A DNA stretch of 64,000 nucleotides from Asterochloris sp. CNOR1 (lineage: Eukaryota > Chlorophyta > Trebouxiophyceae > Trebouxiales > Trebouxiaceae). Shown one piece after another: positions 23,421-33,800 of the stretch (the first letter of the stretch is position 1; every line of letters starts with the position of its first letter). The translations under genes and the position numbers were made by a program. The notes beneath the pieces were generated by a model. The model was not told where the DNA came from. It saw only the letters and a program-made list of their open reading frames with translations, and did no database searches. The DNA is taken from positions 496,001 through 560,000 of the forward strand of contig OZ017760.1 in NCBI GenBank assembly GCA_963969365.1. The letters run 5' to 3'.

Positions 23421-24470
23421 CACAGCGATCTAAAGGCCAGCTTTCTCACCCTCACCTGCTCCGGGATCCCCTGCAGCCTCGAAGGCTGGCTGCTTGGCAG
23501 CCGGTTCGGCTGTCTCTGTGCTGCCAGCCACATGCTTCCGCTTGCCTCCAGTCAACCGCTGGGGCTGTGCTGGCTGCTCACCGGCTGCCCCTGCTGCTGC
23601 TGCCGCTGCTGGCAGGTCGACCTCACCCTGCAGAAGGATAAACCTGACAGGCAGGGAAAGAACGAGGTGGACAGCAAGACTACCTCAGCCAGCACACTGC
23701 CACCCTCCATGCAGAGCGGGCAATTTCAGCAGCAGGTTCCTCGGGGTGTGACGTGGCAGGGACTGCAGCATGCTGTCTCAGAGGCAAAGCATGGCACACT
23801 GCCACTGCGAAGAGCATCAGAGCTTGAAAGACCGCCAAGCTGCGGGTGGCCCCACCTTGTTTGTGCTCTTCTTTGGAGGCGCCTCCAGCTGCAGCTGCCC
23901 CTCTGCGGGCCCTGTTGAAGTCCCACCTGTTCAACAGACCCTGCAGAGGAACAAGCATGACTATGCACAACAGCTGAGACCCCTCTTGCAATAACACCTT
24001 ACCCCTGCTGCGATGGAGGCGGGCAACAGTGACTTGGCTTTGGTGTTGGAAATTGACAGGTCAGACCAAGGCAAGGCAGAGGAGAACAGTTCTACCTGAG
24101 GGCAAAGCTGTGCCTCCCTCGCTGCTGGACCTCCACCAGCTCACCACCCCGCAGGAGGCTCATGCTGTGGGTGCGCAGCAGAGCAAAGCCATCCAAGAAG
24201 AGCTGCAGCTCTTGGGGGCTGCCTTCCAGCTGGAAGTCATACCAGATCTGCACATGAGCGCGGAACCAGTTTGATGGACATGTCAGGTGGCTTGAGCATG
24301 GGTAAGATCAAGCATGCAGTCTCACCGCGCTGCTCAAGTCTGCAATGTCCTTGATCTGCCTGTCAATCAAGAACCTGCAGGCCAGAGGAACATTGTAGAG
24401 CCGTGAGTTTTGGGCATCAGGAGCTAGTGTGCGGTTGCTCCTCCCACCAGCTTCTTTGCAGGGAGTGCGC
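20310..24470 (-). pseudogene. Crinkler/RHS-like P-loop ATPase gene, left copy, decayed
   Basis: The minus strand encodes an ATPase module with Walker A GNADIGKSWW (exon ending near 22195 at a GTGAGG donor), then blocks DGAKPKANKRIK, SYKPDRFKGYLRQ and PTDILKVAAKLHPHL. A P-loop of this kind followed by a poorly conserved helical region is typical of the Crinkler/RHS effector family; that assignment is an inference from motif style. The upstream part is unique to this copy: exons about 24377 back to 24470 (DRQIKDIADLSSA), 24100-24257 (WYDFQLEGSPQELQLFLDGF), 23870-23930 (WDFNRARRG), and a linker exon 23460-23636 with a KRKH basic patch. Lesions relative to the right copy: a splice donor changed from GTGAGC to ATGAGC near 21560-21565, indels near 21424-21441, and one inserted base near 20430. 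Expression as an intact protein is unlikely. Confidence 0.55.
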
Positions 24471-25174
24471 CTTTATGTTTTCGCTCAGTGCACTCTCACT
24501 GAGGTGCAGGCGACCCTGGCTGGCCTAGCCATGCGGACGCTAAGTGGCGGTGCAATGCTGGCTGATGACCTACTGACCTATGTGAAGGTGCTAGGCAAAG
24601 CAAAGTCTGCCATGGACCTTGAAGGTAAGTGATTGTCCGGTGTGGAGCCAAATAATGAGCTTAGGACTGCCCACTGCTGGCCAGAAGCCAGACATAACAA
24701 GATCAGCTGGTGCAAGCCAGACGGCAAGACATGTCCCACAGTGACCAGTGCAGCCAAGGGCAGCTGCTTCTTGCTACTGCAAGGCATGAGTGCTAAGCTG
24801 TGGATCTGATCTATCTGAGGCCATCACTATGCTGTCCTGTTCGCCATACACGCTCTCCTTCACTGCACCACACGGCTGGGAGCTTCTAGAACTGTAGGGC
24901 TCAAGAGTTGTCAGAGGCCTGACAGCTCAGACACTGTAGGCAGACTCACCCATACAACCCTCCATCTTGGGCCTGCGTGGGGCCAGGCGAATTCTGCACC
25001 CTAACAGCAGTTGAGCAAGGGGACAGCTTTAGCAAGTAAACACAGTTTTACCTTTTCAACTCAGGCAATGCCAATGCTTAGAAAGAAGCTTGCATGCTTT
25101 GAAGCGTAGAAACATATGGTGAATCATGGCACAGGAGCCGCTGAGGGGAGGCAGAGGTGTTTCAATCAAGAGAT
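24471..25174. other. Intergenic, no convincing gene
   Basis: This spacer lies between the 5' part of the left Crinkler-like gene and the stop of the lipase gene, both on the minus strand. A plus-strand frame at 24459-24624 is flanked by splice-like sites but has no partner exons nearby. The remainder is relatively AT-rich (25021-25140) and would hold the lipase 3' UTR and the promoter of the next gene. Confidence 0.4.
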
Positions 25175-28100
25175 TTAGGGGACAACCTTCAGGATAGCAA
25201 TGTGGTCTGCAGCAACGTGCTCAAATACTTGCTGCTCATCAGGTGTCACATAAGGGTAGCAGCTGCGCTCTCCTTGCTGTAGCTGAATCTTCAATACGCC
25301 TGCAGGCCAACAGTGCATGGACATGTTTTCTGCATGCTCATCAAGCGCAAAAATGCAGCCCTGCTGTCACTCACCATCGGTGAGAGCTGAACCCTCGGCC
25401 TCAGCAACAACAGCAGCGACCTGCCCTGCCGTGGCAGAGATATCTGCTGCCTTGTCAGGCCGCTGCCCATGCTTGCTGTTCAGGGTCGGGTAGGGCTTGT
25501 CGTGGAACAGCTGTCGCTGGTCGGGAGTCAGAGGAAGGTGGCGATTCAAGAATGCAAGCATGGAGCGTGTTATGAGATTGAGGCCCAGCACTGGCTCCAT
25601 GTCGCCTGAGAATCCGATCTGCAGGGCAGCCAAGGACACAGTTCGTAAGCCTGCCAAGTTGCTGCTTATGAGCTGCACGAGCAACTGCAGCCTGAACCTG
25701 AGCCCGTTGCAGATGGCCAGCACCCTGCTCCAGCATCAAGCTGCACAGGCCATTACAAACAGCAGAACCATGATGCCCTTGTCCTCAAATGCCCATGGGA
25801 CTGACCTTCTTGAGCAGCCAGCTGAAGCGCTTGGCAAACAAGGGCATCACATCTGTGAAAGAATCGTGGCTAGACCCTTTCAGCACCAGCAGCACTGCTC
25901 CTCCACCGCTGGAGCCGATACTGCCTGCCTCCTGACTGCTCCTGCATTGATAGGACCAGGACTGCAGCGCATGCAACTATCTGGAAGATGTGCCTGAAGG
26001 CAAGTGTGGGCCAGGGGGCGAGTGCGATCAGGCGTCAGACCACCTAATATGCTGGGCGGTTGACAAACCCCCACACTGCCACACAACCTGTAATTGCGGG
26101 GAATGTCATTGCAGCATGGCACCACCATGACAAGGCGCCCCTGGCGGCAGTGATGCAGACAAACCAATCCATGGCTCTCAAGGCGTCAACATGCACAGAG
26201 GCGACTGCTTGCAATTCCAACTGATGCAGCTCAGCCGCATCGTTGCATTTGTGCCAGTCAATTGCCAGAGTCTGCTCCTGGCATGAAGCTGCCACCGCTC
26301 TCACCCAAGCCGTAACCAGTGCAGCTCTGCAACGCAATGACCCCACTGCCCCATGCAGCGCAATCACCTGGACAATGCACCCACTGCGCACAGGCCATCT
26401 GTACAGTAACGGAGCACCTGTGCCTGGCAGCCTCCAGGATCTGGTCTTGGCGGGGCCCCCCACACTTGAGCTCCCCCTTCTCATTTGGAGTATTCCAGGT
26501 GTGGCTGCCCATGATCAGCAGAGGACTGGGAGTTCGCCACCTCATCAGGACATCCTGGTCCGCCAGCAGGGCGCCCCTACAGCCACAAGGTGCAGCTGTG
26601 GTGTTTCTGAACAGGCTGCTCAGGTTTGCCAGCAGTTTGTGTGCACACAGTTTGATGGACAGCCAGCAGGGGCAATCTTGCACATACTGCTTGCAGGGCG
26701 GCCCTGCAGGCAAGAATTGCAGCTTTGGCACTTTGCACTGGCTGCTTGGGTGGAAGCCAGAGAGGTGCCTGGCGTCAGGGTCACAGCTGCTGGGCCTGAG
26801 GCATAACCTCAAGCCAGCTCCAAACATGCACAGTGCTGCCACCCGATGAGGTGTCAGGGGATTGGGGCCTCAGCTGCAGGCCCACAAGCTTGGTCTGAAT
26901 CTGGCTCCCAAACATGGACCATGAAAGCTGCAAGATGACTGAGACATGGGCGCCTGCCCGTGTTTGCATAGCAGAAGCCTCAGAATTGCAGGCTCAGGCA
27001 CAGTCATGCAGGTACCTCAGGCAGCAGGCTGGTCCTGCCTCACTCTAAAGGTACTGCACCTGTGCAAAAGCCGTGCCGATGGCAAGCTTCTGTGCTCCAC
27101 TTCCCAGGCGATGCACACCCAAGGCAGACACCAGCATAAGGCAGGCTCACCACCAGGGGTCCAGCGCGATGGTGCACTTGAACAGGGGCTCCTGTGCGCA
27201 CAGAGCGCTGACGGTGGCACCCCCATAGGAGTGGCCTGCCAGAGCCACTGCAGTCATATCCAGGCGCCCTGCAGCATGGGTCAAACAGGTTCCTTGTTGA
27301 AAAGTCACATCTGGCCGGCTGGCCATGGGCTGCTGCCAGTTAAAAATACGACAGCAAGAAGCTTTGCATGGCACTACATGCTGGGAAATGCACAGATGTG
27401 TCCCGCAGCATGGGGGCAGCGTGCTTGTTTGACTATTGTGCCTGCCTGACCGGCCATTGTCTGCCTGCCATATGGTGGCGCAGCGTGAGCAAGTAGGTTT
27501 GTGTGGCACAGCATGCTAGCTGAGCAGAGCGGGGAAAAGATTGCCTCTCAGACACTTGTGCCTGGCTGGCTGGCCGTGATCTGCCTGCTTCAGCATGTTG
27601 GGACACTACATTGAGCTGCGGGCTGGGAAGAGCAATGATGGGGCGCAGAGCAGGATGTCATTTGGAATCTCAAACCTGCCAGCAGTCGGGCAACCAGGGA
27701 AGCTGCTCAGGCGTGGTGGCCTGGCTTGCCTTGTGAGGACCCGTGAAGCACATTTGGTATGCAGCAGCTGCACGTCAGAATGGCCTGACCTTTGAGGAGC
27801 TCTGCCGCTGAATGACGGCTGCTCAACTTCAGCCCGCGCACTGTCTCCCCAGCACTCATGCTGCTGAGAAGCTTGTGGGCTGTGAGCACCTCCCCCATGC
27901 GATACCTGCATGAGCAGAGCCAATTGCTTGCCAGTTGTGCTCTGCAGTCATGTCTGTGCAGTATGCCAGCAAGCTGGGGACGCATCATCCAGCTGCACTT
28001 CCAGCGCTTTTGGTACACAGAGGCCTGCCAACAGCCTTCTGAGGTCTTGAGGGTCGCAAGTTGGTCTGGGTACATGCAAACACCTACCTGGTCTGGGACA

Positions 28101-29357
28101 TGCGCACCTCCTCTGTCCCCCAGCCCTCATAGAAGAGCCAGCCTGCGCCGTATGCCAGCTTTGTCGCGGCCGCTGTGCCATCAGCATGCTCCAGCATGCA
28201 CACCACATAGCCCTGCAGGAAGCAGACGTGACGTGTAACCCTTCTGGGGCAAGCTCTGCCCCACAACCTGTGCCACTTGACACTGCAACATCTTGCTCAA
28301 CGTGATATGATGCAGTGCTGCGAGCAGATTGCTGAGGGGTGCCTGAATTTCCAGAGCTGCTGTGCACAGCAAGCCATCCAAGGCTGTCTGAATGCTGAGC
28401 AGAAGCACCTGAGAAGTGAGCTCTGCACAGATGGCTGAGTAGGTCGTCCGTGTGCCGCCGATGCCGTGACTGAAGAAGACCACAGGGAAGGGAGGGGTGC
28501 CCTCAGCTACTGGCAGGTGCTGCACGCAAGCGTCACAACATTCGCACCAGGACGGTGTTGTATGCAGGCCATGGGCTGAGAGGTGCAGGTGGGACATTTG
28601 GGCCTACCCTGCTGGCAAGTGCTGCAGGTCAGCAGCAGGACAGTGACCAATTTGCCAGGGCCTGATCAAGGGCCGGACACTTCATGGACCTCACGCGCAT
28701 CAGGATGCTGAAGACACCTGCCCTCACTCGACCATGCTGCAGGCAGACAACCATCTGGGCAAGAACACGAGCATGACAGGCTGCACAGCGCATCCTGCTA
28801 AGGGGAAGTGCATGACTGTGCAGGATGCGCCCAGAGGCTCCAGCGCCATGCTCCCAAGAGGACTGACCTTGAACGTGTTTATGGGCTGTGTTTTGCCAAA
28901 CCCATAGATGATGGGGGCCAAGGCCTTCCTGGCAGCCCAGCCTTTGAACCCTTTTGCCCAGAAAAACAGAAATTGGGCAAAGCCTGCAGGAGCCGGGAGG
29001 CATGCCACTAAGATGATACACACATGACATCATGCAGCAGCCCTCCGCCAAGCGCTTGCCTGTTGCATAGTACCAGTGAGGCAGCCATGTCTGCCTCCTG
29101 GCCCTGAAGCACCCACTGCCTACAGAGTCCTTTGAAGCTGGGAAGAACAGGCGGGCCACTAGATGCTGCAGGCAGTGGAAGAATACAAGGGTGTCTCTGA
29201 CTAGAATTGTACAGTCTACACTCAGCTATGGGAAGGGAGGCAGGCTCCATCAACCCACGTGTTGTGACGAGAGGTCCTTCCGCTTGATGGGACCTCCTGT
29301 GCTGGTGTATTCAAGATCAACCACGCTGGCTGCAAAGGGGCCGGTTGGGGCAGACAT
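25175..29357 (-). CDS. PAF-acetylhydrolase-like phospholipase (alpha/beta hydrolase)
   Basis: Predicted to hydrolyse short or oxidised acyl chains from phospholipids, as PLA2G7-type enzymes do. Eleven exons close exactly to 478 codons (477 aa): 29259-29357 (ATG at 29357), 29060-29165, 28868-28983, 28409-28519, 28088-28212, 27790-27905, 27151-27268, 26418-26576, 25806-25920, 25375-25618 and 25175-25299 (TAA). The whole catalytic triad is visible: Ser in GHSYGG (about residue 238), Asp in ALDPWW (about 261) and His in GSSHDSF (about 335). The family blocks VFFSHGIGGTRTTYSAIC and GYVVCMLEHADGTA precede them. No clear secretion signal is seen at the N-terminus (MSAPTGPFAAS), so an intracellular enzyme is likelier. 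Intron 2 uses a GC donor (AACAG/GCAAGC). A ~75-residue C-terminal extension follows the His. Divergent from the zinc-binding gene upstream. Confidence 0.9.
27434..27597. repeat. Duplicated ~40-base block in lipase intron
   Basis: The block TTGTGCCTGCCTGACCGGCC...ATCTGCC-like at about 27434-27474 recurs at about 27556-27597, and a weaker copy (CTGGCCGGCTGGCC) lies near 27311. All fall in the intron between lipase exons 6 and 7. Confidence 0.55.
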
Positions 29358-29722
29358 TACTTGCAGTCAAGGCCTTCTGCCTCTCCTTCTATTCAGCTGG
29401 CAAAAGCTGGGCTATCAAGCTCGCAGTGAGAACATAATATGTCAGAGTCGTACTGGACTGTGTCAGAGGTGAGACAGTCCTGCCTCCATCTGCATGGGTC
29501 CTGAGTGACCTGAATGCTACTGCTCCAGGGCAATGCTACCCGCACTGGCTACTCCTGCCGGTGAGCTGAGGCCCATGGGCTGTTGGCTGTGCATGCGCTT
29601 GCAAGCTTGAGAGGCCGCTCCATTCACTCTGTGAAGTGTCCTTGTCAGCGGCTCTCGTCACAAAACTCACTGATGCATGCATGTGAATTTGGGCTGTATG
29701 CAGTGCCCCTCCCTGAATGCAG
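29358..29722. other. Divergent intergenic region
   Basis: Shared upstream region of the lipase gene (minus, ATG at 29357) and the zinc-binding gene (plus). It may contain the first exon of the latter, for example around 29640-29690 where several Cys codons occur. No TATA box or paired operator is evident. Confidence 0.35.
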
Positions 29723-30241
29723 CAGAGAGTGCCGCAATGTCATATTGAAAGGGGAGTCGGTGGTGGTGCGTGATGGTCGCAAGATGCGGTTCTTCTATCA
29801 TGCTGATTGCTTCTCAGGTGGGTTGCGAGGACCTGCTCACTCAGGCAGCACCAGGATTCAATGTCCTGACAGTCTGTGTCTGGACCTGATGCTCGAGCTG
29901 CACCAGATGCACCCTGTTCATGGTATGGCTGTCATAGAGCACTCACTCCGGCAGGTTGTGTCTGAACCTGCATTGTCGTGGTCAGCTTAAGTTCACAGCC
30001 TGTCTTTGAGCCAGCTGCCCATGTTTCACGTGTGGGGCTTGGCCTTGAACAGCATTCCTGTCTCTGTAGGGGAGGCTGATCCCCGCACTCAGAAGAGCTC
30101 CAGCTTTCATGACCCCACTCTGCGCATCTCAGACAAAGCGCCGCCTGAGAAGGGGCGTGGCAAGTGGTCAACCTCAGAGGTGGGATGCCCCCCAAGATGG
30201 ATGTGTCTGACACTGCCTGCTGGCTGCAGATCAGCCTGTGA
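29723..30241 (+). CDS. Small zinc-binding (LIM/treble-clef-like) protein, partial
   Basis: Two well-supported exons, 29723-29818 and 30070-30179, join in phase, and a four-codon terminal exon 30230-30241 (ISL then TGA) fits after a TGCAG acceptor. The first exon reads ECRNVILKGESVVV then FYHADCFSG; the second begins GEADPRTQ. A Cys-rich start with a His/Cys pair (YHADCF) is the pattern of a LIM-like or treble-clef zinc finger. The N-terminal zinc ligands must lie on an exon upstream that I could not place. I do not recognise a named family; the role is unknown. Confidence 0.55.
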
Positions 30242-30855
30242 GTAACCCCTCAGGAGCACACTGCTTGGGCTGCTTCAACTCCTACCCGCTCAAACCCCCC
30301 ACCCCGGCTCCCCCTATCAGGTGGTCCAAAGGCTGGACGTCCATTGTGCAGGTGGGCTACAGAACAACAGTGTAGGGACAGGCACCCCTTACCATGACTG
30401 TACAGACAGCCTTGCAGGATGCGGCTGAGATTCTGTGGCACGCTTCAGCTTGCAGCCATGCAGCCAATGTGTGCCCGAAGTTGCTGGCATCAGGTCATAG
30501 AGCAGGTAGTCAGCACCTCAGTATGTGAAGTCCTCCTGCTAGCGCCTGGACAAGAATTTTTCAGTGCAATTCTCCTGACATGCTTGCACTGTGTCAGATG
30601 TAAGTACTGCTGTTCATGACCTCTGAGAGGACTGATAGTGAGATGGAGCCAAGGGAGCATGGCTTGGCACGGGACGCACAGCGTACAGCAACTATTGTAG
30701 TAACAACAGCATTCATGACCTGGCCTCTTGGTACAATCTGTACAGCAGCATGCTTATTAGTACAACTGAGTCAGCTCTGCGGGCAACATGAAACCCTTTC
30801 AAGCCCTGTAACATTTGCCGCTCTGCAGGAGTGCCGAAAGCAGGCCTAGAGCGGC
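30242..30855. other. Intergenic region upstream of NASP
   Basis: No coding exon supported. It separates the zinc-binding gene from the NASP start codon at 30856 and should carry the NASP promoter. A run of alternating short motifs (GTAACAACAGC, GTACAACTGAG) occurs at 30690-30770, but no recognised element. Confidence 0.35.
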
Positions 30856-33800
30856 ATGACAGAGCTAGCAGTATCCGCATCGGCTGATGCACCCTCCAGA
30901 TCGCGCGACCTTACTGAAGTAGACAAAGACGCCCTGCAGAGGGCTCAGGGCCTCTTTGATGAGGGTGTATCTCTGATCAGGGTGAGCAGATGCAATTCAC
31001 AGGCCAACTGCAACATAGTGAAGTCGAATTGATACACAGCACAGTGCCTTGCTTTGAGGCCTGGGCTCGGAAGAGAAGACCCTGAGCTGACATCAACAGG
31101 CACAAGCTTGACTGAGACAGAGCCTTGTGCACATGGCCAACTGCTGTGCTGCAGTCCAATGACATTCCTGGGGCAGTGGAGCAGCTTGGCAGGGCGCTGC
31201 AGCTGAGGACAGAGGTCTGGGGAGGTAAACTCGCAACAGGGTCTGGAAGCAGTGCTCGCTGGATGTCATCAACCTGCTTTGTCTCGCCAACATCTCCACC
31301 AGTCTGGCCTCGCATTGCAACCCCCTGCAGAGGCAGCAAAGAGGCTGCCAGCTTGTGTCACTGCCAACCAGACCTGCTGACAACGGTCGCACCCAGTTAA
31401 CTACATTCAGCCGTCTGCAGGCCTTCGACCTCCTGCAAGGTCCCTCTGCAAAATCAGCCTGGGATGCTGCGTGTTGTCCCAGCGCTGCTTAGGCTTGAAC
31501 GATCCCACTGCTGCATACCTGCAGAGAGGCCCTGGGGTGCCACCTCAGCTTTCTCATATACAGCGCAGCCCTCTTCTGACGGCCTTGGTTTGGGCCTAGT
31601 GACTGACCTGCAGATGTCTCTGCCTGCAGAGACTGCCCTGGAGTGTGCTTCCAGCTTCTACAAGTATGGCGCCGCCCTCTTCTGGAAGGCTCAGGACGAG
31701 AGTGACATTTTGGGCAACCAGGTGCAGGCAGCTGCAGCCCGCAAGGACGCCGCTGCTCAGAGCCAGGCTGCCCAGCAGAGTGGAGAGGAGGAGGATTCTG
31801 AAGAGGACGAGGAAGAAGAGGAGGAGACTGATGGTGAGCTGGGAGAGCTGGCACATTGCAGGTGTTGCTGTGTTTGGCCTTTGTGCATGGAGCAAACACT
31901 GGTGGTGAGGCATCCAAAGAGCAGGCACTGGCGGTGAGCTGTCCAAAGGAGAACTTGCTGCCGCTGTGCCAGAGGAAGGGAACTAGCAGCAGTCGGCGTG
32001 CACTTGTTTGGTAAGTCAATCTTATGTGCCATGATGAGGAGGAAGAGGAGGGGAAGACAGAATATGAGTGCGTGGGCTGGGTTGGGCTGCAGCAGATGCT
32101 GCTACTTTGGTGGTCAAGGTGCCTGTCAGGAGCTGCCTGTGCAGCAGGTGCACAGCAGCTGACCATGGGTGTACTTGCCTGTGGCCCCATTGCCTGTCGC
32201 AGATCGTCGTAGACGGCAGGGGCAAGGCTCCTGTGTAGGCCTTCCTCACAGACCCACAGGGCAGCAGCTGACAGCAGCAATCCCAACGCATACAACAGCC
32301 AGAACAGGCATGCCTGCTGCAGGCTATGAGAGGGGAAGGCTTAATGGAAAGGGCAAGGCCCTTCTGAATGTCATCCACACAAACCGGGCAGCTGCTCACA
32401 GCGGCAACCTAACAAGCCCAAGGAGTACCCTGTTGCTGCAGGCAATGACAATGACAGCATGGACAAGATGACCACGGCAGATTTGCAGGTTCTGCCCAGC
32501 AAGTAGAGGTGCTGCTCGCCAGGTACTCGATGGCCAAGATCTGCCCACCTGCTGCAGGCGACGAGAAGGAAAACATCGATGAAAAGGGCAAGGCGCCCCT
32601 GAAGGTGATTCCCACTGACCAGGGTAGCGAGGATGAAGATGGGGCAGCGGACGCAGACGATGCCCAGCTGGCCTGGGAGATGATGGAAATGGCTCGCCGC
32701 ATCTGGGAGATAGACGGCACCGAAAAGCACCTGCAGGAGCTGGCAGGTGAAGGTTTGGTTCACTCAGCTGGAATTGGGAGGGGGGCCCCAACCCTTCAGC
32801 TGTGACAGCTGTGCAGATGCAAGCCCACTGGCACTCAATAAGACCCCGCAGGGCAGGTGGAACCTGGCTTGGTCACGGCTGTGCGTTGCCTTCAGTTGAG
32901 CCTGGAATTGCCCAGGAGGCCATGGCGATGCCATGCTGCAGCTTGTTGTTTGACTGCACCAAGAAGCCACGGCAGGAGCAATCAGGTGGGCTTCTGACAT
33001 GGCAGGTAAGCTCAGCTGGGAGGCAGCCTACCATGCTTGGGAGATTACTGGCGCTGCAAAGCACCTGCGGGAGCTGGCAGGGTGAGGGGGGGGTTGCCTT
33101 ACCCAGGGTGTGACACATCCTTGGGACCGCCTGGACTAGACCATGCACATCCCAGGGCAAGTGGAAAGTTGATGTGGTTAGGGTTTCTCAAATGTGGTGT
33201 TTTATTATTGTTTGGGAGACCACCATCACCTGTAGACAGAGCATTGCAGATGGTGGAAGTGTCGTGCCGCATGTGGGAGGTTGATCGTACAAAAAATCTC
33301 TGGCAGGGACTGGCAGGTGTGGGCACTGGGTTGACCTACTCAAAGGGTAGGGCGACCGTCTGTCCTTGATCTGTGGGGATGGTGCAGGCTCAATGCTGAT
33401 GGTGTTCCTCTATCAGTTGTGCCCAGCCCTGGTCGCAGATGCTGGCGCCAGACTGGCTTTGCTGCTTGACTGACGTGCAGCCCAAAACTGTCTTGGCAGA
33501 TGGCTGAAGCTGCCCAGCATGGCTAAAGCCGTCCTCAAGAGGCAGACGCCCCTTGGGGGGTCTCAACATGACATCCCTGCAGGGTTGCTGGCCAAGAGGG
33601 TCAGCTGCCTGTCTGCCCTGGTGCAAACACGCAAGTTGAGCAGCTGTTCAAGGGTTGTTCTTCTCTGCTGCAGATGCTCATGCCATGCTGGCCTCCATGT
33701 GCCTGGAACAGGAAAATTTTGATCGCTCCCAGGGAGACTTCAAGGCCGCCCTGCAGCTGCTGGAGAGGTGCCCCCAGGCAAGTCCCTCCATGTCTTTCTC

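Noticed and set aside
24459-24624. Plus-strand exon with TGCAG-type acceptor and GTAAGT donor (VRLYVFAQCTLTEV...)
   Set aside because: No partner exons on the plus strand within 1 kb, while adjacent minus-strand exons (24100-24470) join in phase and belong to the left Crinkler-like gene.
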